DNA from: UQRS01 sp964481575 | GTDB taxonomy: Bacteria > Bacillota > Clostridia > Oscillospirales > Acutalibacteraceae | DNA: 18,732 bases | Direction: 5' to 3' | Assembly (NCBI GenBank): GCA_964481575.1 | Contig: CAYZTR010000045.1 | Location: 1-18,732 of the forward strand | In this document: in pieces, positions 1 through 7,489 of the stretch | Numbering within the stretch: position 1 is the first letter of the stretch | Layout: every line of letters begins with the position of its first letter | Position numbers and translations under genes: made by a program | The notes under the pieces: generated by a model | Seen by the model: the letters and a program-made list of their open reading frames with translations, nothing else | Database searches by the model: none | What the model was told of the DNA's origin: nothing

Positions 1-51
1 GTACGCACGGTGGTGTGAGAGGTCGGGGCTACTCAGCCCCTCCTACTCGAT
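1..51 (+). mobile_element. 3' end of a group II intron (domain V tail and domain VI)
   Basis: Bases 1-51 fold as the end of a group II intron. GAG (18-20) and AGG (20-22 region) pair with CTC (46-48) and CCT (42-44), leaving a single unpaired A at 45. Above this, GGGGCT (25-30) pairs with AGCCCC (35-40) across an ACTC loop. A bulged adenosine on the 3' side of domain VI is the lariat branch point. Here it lies seven bases from an end in GAT at 51, matching the usual AY intron terminus. The preceding GTACGCACGG resembles the 3' strand of domain V. Any intron-encoded reverse transcriptase would lie left of the window. The intron ends two bases from the stop codon of the convergent permease gene. 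Family and exact 3' junction are inferred from structure alone. Confidence 0.72.
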
Positions 52-53
52 TT

Positions 54-929
54 TTATTCCAGATTTAACTTTTTGTTTAAGATGTGCCGGCACAGGAAAA
101 ACCCAACCACAGCGGTGGCAGCGTAGACCAGGATGGAAATCCACATGCTGGCATGGAGGAATCCGGTGTAGGTGTTGGGGGTCAGCAGGGTTTCCTCCTC
201 CAGGAACCACAGGTTGGAAAGCCAGGGAATCATTGCCACAATTGTCAGAATATTTCGCACCAGGGTTACCACAATGTTGGCAGCGAAAAAGAGCAAAACC
301 GACAGGAGAATTTTGTTTTTCCGGACGGAGGAACAGCCCTGGGTGATGGCGTAGTAAAAGATCATGAGTCCGCCGAAGAAGGAAGCCAGCAGAGCCAGGA
401 AAAGCTCCAACCCGAACAGGGCGATCTGCCCGCTGCCGACCTGCTGGATGGCCGCTTCCCACAGGTAACTTAGTTCTACCCACATGTGCTGCCACAGGGA
501 GACATTAAATAGGCCGCTTTCGGCTGTGCCGATAAAGAGCAGGAAAAACAGTGCAATGATGCAGGCCACCCCAGCCGCCAAACTCCAGACAAAGGCGGCG
601 ATCATTTTGGACAGAATATTCTGCCCGGTGGTGACAGGCAAGGTGAAAGTCAGATAGCCCTCATCCGTAAAGAAATTTTTGTAATATCGCTGAATCAGCA
701 GAAACAGCACCACCAGGGTCGCGGCAAAAATTGCGACGATCAGCAACACCGACAGGATGGTGGTGGTGGATTGCATGACCTTGGCAATGGCAGTATTGTT
801 ATAAGTCAGCCGGTTGTTCAGCGTCAGGAATAGAGCGGCCAGAATACCGCTGCCCAGAATCCCCAAGATCATGGGGAGCAGTAGCTTGGCCTGGGATTTG
901 AATTCATATTTCAATAGTTTCTTCAGCAT
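54..929 (-). CDS. ABC-2 type transporter permease subunit
   Basis: This 291-residue integral membrane protein has about six hydrophobic segments (roughly residues 16-37, 58-79, 108-133, 170-195, 208-229 and 262-280), with a short basic N-terminus starting MLKKLLKYEFK, typical of the permease partner of YtrB-like ATPases in Firmicutes. Its ATG lies inside the end of the upstream ATPase gene (ATGCTGA-type overlap of 7 bases), with GGGAGG just upstream, so the two are translationally coupled. It presumably forms the membrane pore or extrusion subunit of the exporter encoded with it. The substrate is unknown; relatives of this three-gene arrangement respond to cell-envelope stress or antimicrobial peptides. 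The gene ends two bases from the inferred group II intron, and no terminator is visible before the window edge. Confidence 0.85.
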   Translation of the reverse strand: MLKKLLKYEFKSQAKLLLPMILGILGSGILAALFLTLNNRLTYNNTAIAKVMQSTTTILSVLLIVAIFAATLVVLFLLIQRYYKNFFTDEGYLTFTLPVTTGQNILSKMIAAFVWSLAAGVACIIALFFLLFIGTAESGLFNVSLWQHMWVELSYLWEAAIQQVGSGQIALFGLELFLALLASFFGGLMIFYYAITQGCSSVRKNKILLSVLLFFAANIVVTLVRNILTIVAMIPWLSNLWFLEEETLLTPNTYTGFLHASMWISILVYAATAVVGFFLCRHILNKKLNLE

Positions 930-1621
930 TTGAATACCTCCCGGAACAGCTCGTCAATGGATTTGCCCTGGTTTTGCCGCACATCGTCCACCTGTCCGGC
1001 CGCTACTACAACACCGTTGTTGATAAAATAAAATTCATCCAGGATCTTTTCCACATCGGCAATGAGATGGGTGGAAATCAGGATGGAGGATTCAGGGCTA
1101 TAATTCTGGATGATGGTGTTGAGGATGTAATCCCGGGTGGCGGGATCTACACCGCCGATGGGTTCATCCAACAGGTAAAGTTTGGCCCGGCGGGACATGA
1201 CCAGAATCAGCTGTACCTTCTCCTTGGTGCCCTTGGACAGGGTTTTCAGCCGGCTGTCCACCGGCACAGACAGGGTTGCCAGCATTTGCTCGGCTCTGGT
1301 CCGGTCAAAGTCTGCGTAAAAGTCGCAGAAGAAATCCAGAATTTCGGTGACGGTCATCCACTCATAAAGATAGGATCGCTCCGGCAGATAGGAAACCAGA
1401 GATTTACTTTGCAGACCCGGCGCCAGTCCGGCAATGCGGATTTCCCCGGCTGTAGGGGTCAGCAGGCCGGCCGCCAGCTTAATCAGGGTGGTTTTGCCGG
1501 AGCCATTGGTTCCCAGCAGGCCTACAATCTTCCCGGCCGGAACGGTCAGGGTCAGCCCGTTCAGGGCCGGTGTGCCGCCGTATTGCTTGGTTAAACGGTC
1601 ACAAGTTAAAATCGGTTCCAT
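923..1621 (-). CDS. ABC transporter ATP-binding protein (YtrB-like)
   Basis: This 232-residue protein is a complete single nucleotide-binding domain. It has Walker A GTNGSGKT at about 37-44, a signature loop LSKGTKEK starting at residue 128 (a known variant of LSGGQ in YtrB-type ATPases), Walker B LYLLDEP with D152 and E153, and the H-loop STHLI. It should hydrolyse ATP on the cytoplasmic face to drive the permease encoded next. Its ATG follows the stop codon of the GntR gene with no gap (TAAATG), and a GAGGAGG ribosome site lies within the end of that gene. The order regulator, ATPase, permease is the classic ytrA-type operon. The exported substrate cannot be read from the sequence. Confidence 0.92.
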   Translation of the reverse strand: MEPILTCDRLTKQYGGTPALNGLTLTVPAGKIVGLLGTNGSGKTTLIKLAAGLLTPTAGEIRIAGLAPGLQSKSLVSYLPERSYLYEWMTVTEILDFFCDFYADFDRTRAEQMLATLSVPVDSRLKTLSKGTKEKVQLILVMSRRAKLYLLDEPIGGVDPATRDYILNTIIQNYSPESSILISTHLIADVEKILDEFYFINNGVVVAAGQVDDVRQNQGKSIDELFREVFKC

Positions 1622-1987
1622 TTAATGTTGCCCTCCTCGTTCGATTAATAATGCTTTTGCTTCCTCCGGGGTGAGCCCCAGACTGTTCATTTGCTGCAAA
1701 AAAGTATCTGTGTAAGCTATGGCCATTTGCCTGCGTACCTGGGTCAGCAACTCGGTGTCTTCGGTGACAAATCGGCCTGTGGTTCGTTGGGCCGAGACCA
1801 AACCTTTGGCTTCCAGCTCGGTGTAGGCTCGCTGCATGGTGTTGGGATTCACCGCCGCTTCCAGGGCCAGCTCCCGTACCGTAGGAAGCTGACTTCCCGG
1901 TGGATAGATCCCCCGCAGCACATCCATTTGGATATGTTCGGCAATTTGCAAATAAATGGCTTTATCGTTGGTAAATTTCCAACCCAA
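1622..1987 (-). CDS. GntR-family transcriptional regulator, YtrA subfamily
   Basis: This is a short GntR protein: an N-terminal winged helix-turn-helix (IYLQIAEHI, then GSQLPTVREL at about 31-40, then NPNTMQRAYTELEAKGLV) and only a short C-terminal helical tail, with no large effector domain. That is the YtrA subfamily. I place the start at a TTG at 1987, giving 121 residues beginning (M)GWKFTNDKAIYLQI, because GGAGG at 2000-1996 sits eight bases upstream. The GTG at 1996 would extend the protein by three residues, but it overlaps that ribosome site and so cannot use it. It is the first gene of the operon with the ABC exporter and probably represses its own promoter through the palindrome at 2010-2029 until an envelope-active compound is present. 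The inducer is unknown. Confidence 0.88.
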   Translation of the reverse strand: MGWKFTNDKAIYLQIAEHIQMDVLRGIYPPGSQLPTVRELALEAAVNPNTMQRAYTELEAKGLVSAQRTTGRFVTEDTELLTQVRRQMAIAYTDTFLQQMNSLGLTPEEAKALLIERGGQH

Positions 1988-2009
1988 ATCCGGCACCTCC
2001 GTGTATCAT

Positions 2010-2029
2010 TGTACTACAGTAATAATACA
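2010..2029. promoter_or_regulatory. Palindromic operator, probably for the YtrA-like repressor
   Basis: A 20-base imperfect palindrome of the form TGTA-N-TA-N6-TA-N-TACA covers the -10 box and predicted transcription start of the regulator/ABC operon. Dyad operators over the core promoter are normal for autoregulated GntR/YtrA operons. Binding by this regulator is inferred from position and symmetry. Confidence 0.6.
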
Positions 2030-2050
2030 TGCAGACACAACATTTGTCAA
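2022..2050 (-). promoter_or_regulatory. Promoter of the GntR/ABC operon
   Basis: On the minus strand there is a perfect TTGACA (2050-2045), a 17-base spacer and TATTAT (2027-2022). This implies a leader of roughly 28 bases before the TTG start. It is a strong sigma-A-type promoter that would need repression, consistent with the overlapping palindrome. Confidence 0.85.
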
Positions 2051-2159
2051 GTCCTTTTTATAAAAATTTATTTCTTCTAAAATAGATGAATTCTTGTGCC
2101 TCTGCGCCCTGCGTATGGAGCCGAGGTGCAGTGCAGATTTTTCACCCGGGGCATTTCTG

Positions 2160-2201
2160 TTGCAAAAATGCCTCCGTCCGGTGTACCATGTCGGACGGAG
2201 G
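2160..2201 (-). terminator. Rho-independent terminator after queT
   Basis: A perfect 10-base stem (2171-2180 with 2192-2201; CCTCCGTCCG arms) and an 11-base loop are followed on the minus strand by CATTTTTG. It lies 38 bases past the queT stop codon and separates that unit from the ABC operon promoter. The + strand side has only a weak T-rich run, so the minus direction is preferred. Confidence 0.82.
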
Positions 2202-2239
2202 CGGGTTTATCTGTTTTGATATCGTGTATGATTATGGAA

Positions 2240-2779
2240 TTATTTACGGGTCAACAGGGCGGATAAATGGGCGTTCTTCCGGATGCTGAAAAATAGGGCA
2301 AGACCCAGCACAAAGACCACCGCGATTTCTCCCAGGGCTACCAGCCCCCCCTGCAACAGAAAATCTCCGAATAGGAATGGCCCGTCAATAAAGAAAAACT
2401 CAATTTCCCAACCTACCAGAATGCCGTTCCAGATGGCGGGCATCAGCAGGCTCCAGAAGGGGATCCCTTTCAGGCAGACGCTGCGCAGGGCGTACATGCA
2501 AAGGCCGGCCAGCAACGTGGCCAAGGAGCCTACAATATAATCCACCGGTAGAGTTCCAACATTCAGCAGGTTGGAGAGAATGCAGCCAACGGTTAGTCCC
2601 GGAATGGCGGCCGGTGTGAACAGGGCCAGGACGTTCAGTGCCTCACAAATGCGGAACTGTACTGCGTAGGAGGTCAGAGCTGAAAGCCCCGGGATAATGC
2701 TCTGCAGGTAGAACAAGGCGGTGTACATGGCAGCGATCACTGCCGCCTGTACCACAAATAAAGTGGTATTCTGTTTCAT
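2240..2779 (-). CDS. queT: QueT family queuosine-precursor transporter (ECF S component)
   Basis: This 179-residue membrane protein has five to six hydrophobic segments and the family core around residues 38-70: a QFRICEALNVLALFTPAAIP stretch followed by GLTVGCILSNLL. QueT proteins are substrate-binding S components of energy-coupling-factor transporters and take up preQ1-type precursors of queuosine, the modified base at tRNA position 34. The match is supported independently by a class I preQ1 riboswitch in the leader. The ATG at 2779 has AAGGAG nine bases upstream, and this site is part of the riboswitch. The gene stands alone with its own promoter and terminator. No ECF ATPase or T component is nearby, as expected for group II ECF systems that share one energising module. 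Confidence 0.93.
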   Translation of the reverse strand: MKQNTTLFVVQAAVIAAMYTALFYLQSIIPGLSALTSYAVQFRICEALNVLALFTPAAIPGLTVGCILSNLLNVGTLPVDYIVGSLATLLAGLCMYALRSVCLKGIPFWSLLMPAIWNGILVGWEIEFFFIDGPFLFGDFLLQGGLVALGEIAVVFVLGLALFFSIRKNAHLSALLTRK

Positions 2780-2788
2780 GATTCATTT

Positions 2789-2830
2789 CTCCTTAGTTTT
2801 GTTTTAGGTCAGGATGGTTTCGAACTGACC
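2789..2830 (-). ncRNA. Class I preQ1 riboswitch controlling queT translation
   Basis: On the minus strand, GGTCAG pairs with CTGACC around a 12-base loop that starts TTC and ends in CATC. It is followed by the A-rich tail AAAACAAAACTAAGGAG. The loop length, the TTC start, the terminal C next to the 3' arm (the base that pairs with preQ1 in known members) and the ACTAAGGAG ending match the preQ1-I architecture. The tail contains the queT ribosome site, so ligand binding should hide it and lower translation. I could not assign the short pseudoknot helix P2 with confidence by eye. Position before queT makes the call strong. Confidence 0.9.
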
Positions 2831-2863
2831 GATGCGGAGGGAAGCCCGCCGGGTACGAAGGAT

Positions 2864-2892
2864 ATTATAATCCAAGCGAATGGAAAAGTAAA
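2864..2892 (-). promoter_or_regulatory. Promoter of queT
   Basis: The minus strand reads TTTACT (2892-2887), a 17-base spacer and a perfect TATAAT (2869-2864). Transcription would start near 2857, leaving about 25 bases before the riboswitch stem. Confidence 0.78.
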
Positions 2893-2918
2893 GAGAAAAA
2901 TTTCCGCCATGTGCTTCC

Positions 2919-2963
2919 ATAAAAACCACACCCTGCCGGAACCCCTATGGCTTCCGGCAGGGT
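2919..2963 (-). terminator. Rho-independent terminator of the GH78 gene
   Basis: A perfect 12-base stem (2930-2941 with 2952-2963; arms ACCCTGCCGGAA and TTCCGGCAGGGT) with a 10-base loop is followed on the minus strand by GTGGTTTTTATG. It lies about 50 bases past the GH78 stop codon and just upstream of the queT promoter. Confidence 0.88.
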
Positions 2964-3015
2964 GTATGATTGGCAGGAATTTCTAACGCCCAGCGCCTGA
3001 CCTAATTGTGCTTTC

Positions 3016-6000
3016 TTAGCCTCCGCGCAAAATCTCCTTTCGCAGTAGCACCACGTCGGTGACTGACAATTGGTTGTCGCTGTTCATATCTCCCTTGTTC
3101 AGGGTGCTTTGACTGTTTTCGCTGTTCAGGATGGCCTTTCGCAGCAGCACCACATCGGTAACCGACAGATTGCCGTCCTCATTCATATCTCCCGGCACCG
3201 TATCCGGGGTATCCGGCGTGGTGTCTACGGTGGTGAAGCCGTCGGCCAAAGCGATGGTAACCGTGTCGCCGTCCACAGCAAAGTGATACCCGCCGGCCAG
3301 CAGGGTGTAGCGAGCGCACAGTAACCCGTTGTGGGTTTCCATGCCCTGGAAGGTGACACCGGCGGTTTCGGTGCTGTTGGTAATGTCCTGTTCCACCGGC
3401 AGATACAGGGTGGCAGAGGTGTTGGCGGGTACTGCCGCGTCATAAGTTTTCAGGACGCCGTCCGTCGCCGTCCAGTTGCTGACAATTTTGCCGTAACGGC
3501 TGATGTAACTACCGTTTAGATAGGTATAGGAGCCGCCGGGGGCAGGCTGCAGCAGGAAGGCGGAAAAGCCGGGGACTTCCGGATCGTTGGTGATGCCCAC
3601 CTGGCAGTTTATCATCCAGGCGCCCACCGCACCGTAGGCATAATGGTTAAAGGAATTCATCCAGTTGTTGCCGCCGAATCCGTTTTCCAGGGTAAAGCCG
3701 TTCCACCGCTCCCAAATGGAGGTGGCCCCCTGGGTCACCGGGAACAGCCACGAGGGGTAGGCCGTTTGCTCAAACATTTGATAAGCTGTGTTGTTCAGCC
3801 CCGATTTGGTCAGAGCCGGCAGCAGTGCCGGTGTACCGATGAAGCCGGAAGTCATGGTGTAGGCCGTGCCATTATAGCCGCGGGCACAGGCCTCGTCCAG
3901 ATACTGTGTGGCTTGCGCTATGTGCTCCGGTAACAGAATATCGTATTGCAACGCCAGGGCGTAGGAGGCCTGGGTGTCCTGGAGATTGCCGTTGGCATCC
4001 TGCGTACGGCCTTCGGCATTCAGGAAGGTGGCGTTCCATTCCTGTTTGACCCCTTCCGCCCGGGCAGCGTAGGTGGCAGCAACGGCTTCCTCCCCGATGG
4101 CGGCTGCCATTTGGGAGAAATCAGTCAGCATCCGGTAATAGGTAATATTGTTGCATAAGGGGTAGTTGGTGGAGATCAGGGCCAGATGCTCGGCCAGATC
4201 GGTACCGTTGGTCAGGTAATTTTTCCCGGGCATCCGCCAGTTGTGGATGGCGTCCAGGAAATTCTTCATGGTGTCAAATTGATTTCGGATGATAGCGGTA
4301 TCGCCGTATTGACAGTAGGTTTCCCACACCGGGATAACGCTGGCGGCCGGCCAGGACACTGCCGCGTCCACATTGTATCCCAGGTTGGGGTTCGTGTCGG
4401 GGATCCAGCCGGCTTCCGACTGGTTATCTGCAATGGTGGATTCCCAGCTGGTGTAGATCTGATCCATGTCGGTAAAATAGGTGGCCGTCCGGGAAAAGAC
4501 CTGGGCGTCACCAGTCCAGCCCATGCGCTCATCCCGCTGGGTGCAGTCAGTGGGGATGGAAATGTGGTTGCCGTACAGAGAGCGGATGATATTTTCCGAC
4601 AGCTGATTGGCCAGAGCGTTGGAGGAATCATAGCTGGCGGTGATTTCCGAAACGGAGCTTAACACCAGGCCCTTGATATTTTCTGCTGGAAGCGGGGCGT
4701 CCAGCCCGGACAGCTCGATGTACTGATACCCGTGGAAGGTGAATGTAGGGCGATAGGTTTCACCGCCGGGTGTTCCCTTGGCAATATAGGTATCGGTGCA
4801 CTGGGCAGCCCGGAGGTTTTCGGTCAGCAGTTTGCCGGACAGTTCCCCATAATAGTTGGGATTGGTTGCAGGCAGAGTGGGGTAATACATTTCGGCATAG
4901 CGAATGGTGATGACCTGACCGGCTTCCAGTTGCGGGAAGGTAATCTCCGGCACGCCGGTCATATTTGTCCCCATATCATAAACATATACATTGGGATCCG
5001 GCTCCGAGCTGTAAACAGCGTCTAAGGTCTGCACCACCCGAACCGGTGCATCGGTCATAGCCACAATATTGGGGTTGGCCACATCCGCCTTGGGGGTGAT
5101 GATTGCAGCGTTGCTCCAGCTGTTGCTGTCAAATTCCACGGTTTTCCAGCCTTCTGTGGCGGCCTCCCGGGTCGCATCGTAATGTTCTCCGTTGAAATAT
5201 CCGGCGTAGGTAATGGGGCCTTCCTCATAAACCTGCCAGCTTTCATCAGTGACTACCGTATCGGTAGTGCCGTCGACATAGGTCAGCTCCAGTTTGGCCA
5301 GCAGAGCCTGCCGGTGTCCCCAGAAGTTGTAATTTCCCAAGGAGAAGGTCATTTCATCGCTCCACCAGCCGGAGGCCAGCTGGAAAGCCAGCAGATTTTC
5401 CCCCGCCTGCACGGCATCGGTAACGTCGTAGGTGTTATAGGGGATGGTTTTGTTGTATTGGGTGTAGCCGGGGTTGAACCACTGGTCGCTGACCCGACTG
5501 CCGTTGATGTAGAATTCATAAATACCCCGGGATGTTACATACAGCCGAGCTTTGGTCACGGCCTGTTTTGCCGTGATCTGCCGGCGGAACATAGGCACCG
5601 ATCCGGTGCTGGGGTCAGCGTAGACAGCCACCCCATATCCGCCGCCGTTGATCCGAATCTGACCGCTCCGAAGGGTGATGCCCTCCAGCCCACGGAAGAT
5701 TTCCCAGGTTGCACCGGTGGTTTCCCCGAACAGGGTTTCTTTGGGACTGTCATAGGTGCGTACCCGGTAATCCTGAAAAACGGCAAAGGCCCCGGGGTCT
5801 GCGGCAAAGCCTGTATTACAAAGATAGGTGTAGCAAATAACGTCCTGGGTGGCGCCGGTGGGATTGATGACTACCCGGGGCAGGACGGTGACCCCGTCCA
5901 CCGCCACCTGCAAGGCACCGCCGGTAGACAGTACCTGGTAGGTGTGGGGCGCAGATAGGGTGGCCTGTGTGATTCCGGCTGCTTCCAAAGAGCCGCTGGC

Positions 6001-7275
6001 CAGCAGGGAGGTGGCGTCCGCCTGCTGATAATCCTGCGTACAGTAGCCTTTTCGGTAGACCCGGAGCATGGGAGTTTCTCCGGCGGCATCCAGGGCGATC
6101 CAGATGTAATTTTCCCCTTCTACTCGGTAGACGTTCTTGGTTTTATCCAGCAACCGGGGATCGGCGGCGCCTACCAAAACACCTGCCCGGTTACCTTCGG
6201 TCAGGGACATGGTGTAGTCCAGTTCCCAGACAGGGGTGGCTGACGCTGTCAGCTGCAGGTCGGGAGCACCGATCCATTTGGCGTTATCAAAACCGGGCAC
6301 AGGATCTTCTTCTACCACAGCGGTTTGCAGAGTGACGCCGCTGGAGGGCAGGAACCAGCCGTCTTGCAGGATTCCTTCGGTGAAATAGGGGCTGTATGTT
6401 GCGGAAAAGTCTTCCTGAAGCAGCAGCGTACCGTCACCATCTGTGACGCGGATGTTGTCCACCCGGGCGTTTTCGTTGGTGTTGCTGTCATGAATCTGCC
6501 GGAAACCCAACTTCCCTAGATCAAAGGGCTCCACCTGATCCACATGGATCAGCGTCTCGTTAATAGAAGTGGTAATCCTGCCGTTGTCTACGGCGATCTT
6601 TAAATGGGCCGTCTGTCCCAGCAGAGCCTCTTCAGTGGGATACAGAGCCGTTAGGCCGGTTTCCGACAGGGCGGAAATGGCACCGTGGTTCCAGCGATGG
6701 GGCCGCAGGGCATTTTTCCCTGCGTTGATCTGCCACATATAAAAAGTGGTGGTATCCTCTGCACCGAAAATCAGCCCGAAGGCCTCTGAGATGACGGCGA
6801 AATCCAGTTCAATGGTAAAGGCAGTAACAGCCGTCTCAGTTTCCTCCCGAGGTTCTGGCATGAGTCCGGTCTCGAAATAAGCCATCTCCGATTTGTGCCG
6901 CTTGCCTCCCACATCCCAGACGGTAACCTGCCATTGGTAGCGGGTTTGAGGGGTCAGGCCCGCCCCGGTATAGGGAATATTCTGGGATACAGCCGAGACC
7001 GCTGTGTTATCCCAAACGATTTCGCCGGTGTCCATATTTTCCACCACGATGCGGTATTGCGTCTGGCACTGGCCCACAAGATTGGATTCCATGGCCCAGC
7101 CAAAATAGGGAGTGGTGTCGTCCAGCCCGATGGGGTTCTCCTGATGATTGACCGTGGGACGGACAATCTGTACATAGCTGCCAGGATCGGCGGCTGCGGC
7201 GCCAAAACCGCCGCAGCCCAACAATGCGGTCAGCAGCAGACACAGCATCTTTCTCCAACGAATTACACGCTTCAT
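3016..7275 (-). CDS. Secreted GH78 alpha-L-rhamnosidase-family protein with C-terminal dockerin
   Basis: This 1419-residue exported enzyme should release terminal alpha-L-rhamnose from pectic or other rhamnosides. Signal peptide: residues 1-29, ending AAAA before D30. An Fn3-like N-terminal rhamnosidase domain follows (about 33-138). A concanavalin-like segment (about 150-310) precedes the family WIGAP motif (W334). A second concanavalin-like segment (about 345-555) then separates WIGAP from the FRR-type start of the rhamnosidase N domain (M562 onward). The linking beta domain has DMGTNMTG near 767. The (alpha/alpha)6 catalytic barrel has DCTQRDERMGWTGD (D910, E916, D923) and SIWERW (E1189), matching the conserved acid and base of GH78. 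A beta domain, a T/P/D-rich linker and a two-repeat dockerin (about 1360-1417) end the protein. The ATG has AAGGAGGAGG just upstream. Typical GH78 enzymes are shorter; the insertions explain the excess. Confidence 0.93.
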   Translation of the reverse strand: MKRVIRWRKMLCLLLTALLGCGGFGAAAADPGSYVQIVRPTVNHQENPIGLDDTTPYFGWAMESNLVGQCQTQYRIVVENMDTGEIVWDNTAVSAVSQNIPYTGAGLTPQTRYQWQVTVWDVGGKRHKSEMAYFETGLMPEPREETETAVTAFTIELDFAVISEAFGLIFGAEDTTTFYMWQINAGKNALRPHRWNHGAISALSETGLTALYPTEEALLGQTAHLKIAVDNGRITTSINETLIHVDQVEPFDLGKLGFRQIHDSNTNENARVDNIRVTDGDGTLLLQEDFSATYSPYFTEGILQDGWFLPSSGVTLQTAVVEEDPVPGFDNAKWIGAPDLQLTASATPVWELDYTMSLTEGNRAGVLVGAADPRLLDKTKNVYRVEGENYIWIALDAAGETPMLRVYRKGYCTQDYQQADATSLLASGSLEAAGITQATLSAPHTYQVLSTGGALQVAVDGVTVLPRVVINPTGATQDVICYTYLCNTGFAADPGAFAVFQDYRVRTYDSPKETLFGETTGATWEIFRGLEGITLRSGQIRINGGGYGVAVYADPSTGSVPMFRRQITAKQAVTKARLYVTSRGIYEFYINGSRVSDQWFNPGYTQYNKTIPYNTYDVTDAVQAGENLLAFQLASGWWSDEMTFSLGNYNFWGHRQALLAKLELTYVDGTTDTVVTDESWQVYEEGPITYAGYFNGEHYDATREAATEGWKTVEFDSNSWSNAAIITPKADVANPNIVAMTDAPVRVVQTLDAVYSSEPDPNVYVYDMGTNMTGVPEITFPQLEAGQVITIRYAEMYYPTLPATNPNYYGELSGKLLTENLRAAQCTDTYIAKGTPGGETYRPTFTFHGYQYIELSGLDAPLPAENIKGLVLSSVSEITASYDSSNALANQLSENIIRSLYGNHISIPTDCTQRDERMGWTGDAQVFSRTATYFTDMDQIYTSWESTIADNQSEAGWIPDTNPNLGYNVDAAVSWPAASVIPVWETYCQYGDTAIIRNQFDTMKNFLDAIHNWRMPGKNYLTNGTDLAEHLALISTNYPLCNNITYYRMLTDFSQMAAAIGEEAVAATYAARAEGVKQEWNATFLNAEGRTQDANGNLQDTQASYALALQYDILLPEHIAQATQYLDEACARGYNGTAYTMTSGFIGTPALLPALTKSGLNNTAYQMFEQTAYPSWLFPVTQGATSIWERWNGFTLENGFGGNNWMNSFNHYAYGAVGAWMINCQVGITNDPEVPGFSAFLLQPAPGGSYTYLNGSYISRYGKIVSNWTATDGVLKTYDAAVPANTSATLYLPVEQDITNSTETAGVTFQGMETHNGLLCARYTLLAGGYHFAVDGDTVTIALADGFTTVDTTPDTPDTVPGDMNEDGNLSVTDVVLLRKAILNSENSQSTLNKGDMNSDNQLSVTDVVLLRKEILRGG

Positions 7276-7313
7276 GGAACCTCCTCCTTAAAACGATTTA
7301 ATTCTTTGGGGTA

Positions 7314-7342
7314 ATTTTATCATCTGCTAATTGGTTTGTCAA
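7314..7342 (-). promoter_or_regulatory. Promoter of the GH78 gene
   Basis: The minus strand has a perfect TTGACA (7342-7337), 17 bases, then TAAAAT (7319-7314). The start would be near 7307, giving a short leader of about 30 bases that contains AAGGAGGAGG. Confidence 0.83.
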
Positions 7343-7416
7343 TGGTTTTGGAAAAATTTTCTTTGGCAAGATAATTTTTGGTAGAATTTTTGAGCAATTG
7401 GCGTGAAAAAGGATCG

Positions 7417-7449
7417 ATTCGCAATGGTAATTGCGAATTATTGCAATCG
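7417..7449. promoter_or_regulatory. Palindrome plus third half-site in the divergent hydrolase promoter region
   Basis: ATTCGCAAT (7417-7425) and ATTGCGAAT (7430-7438) are perfect inverted copies separated by GGTA. A third, related ATTGCAATCG starts at 7440, so ATTGC recurs exactly 10 bases apart (7430 and 7440). The array lies between the GH78 promoter and the likely GH43 promoter and resembles an operator for a LacI- or AraC-type sugar regulator. No regulator gene for it is present in the window. Function is inferred. Confidence 0.5.
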
Positions 7450-7475
7450 TATTTTACGGCGCACTATGTTAAAAT
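7441..7475 (+). promoter_or_regulatory. Likely promoter of the GH43 pair
   Basis: Two readings are possible. TTGCAA (7441-7446), 18 bases, then TATGTT (7465-7470) is one. TAAAAT (7470-7475), with no good -35 in register, is the other, and would suit an activator bound at the half-sites just upstream. The region is A/T-rich and the start would fall near 7477-7482. The exact choice is uncertain. Confidence 0.45.
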
Positions 7476-7489
7476 GAAATTACATCCAT

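Noticed and set aside
2086..2289. A 67-codon plus-strand open frame across the queT terminator
   Set aside because: It contains the terminator hairpin, overlaps the end of queT, has no ribosome site and resembles nothing known to me.
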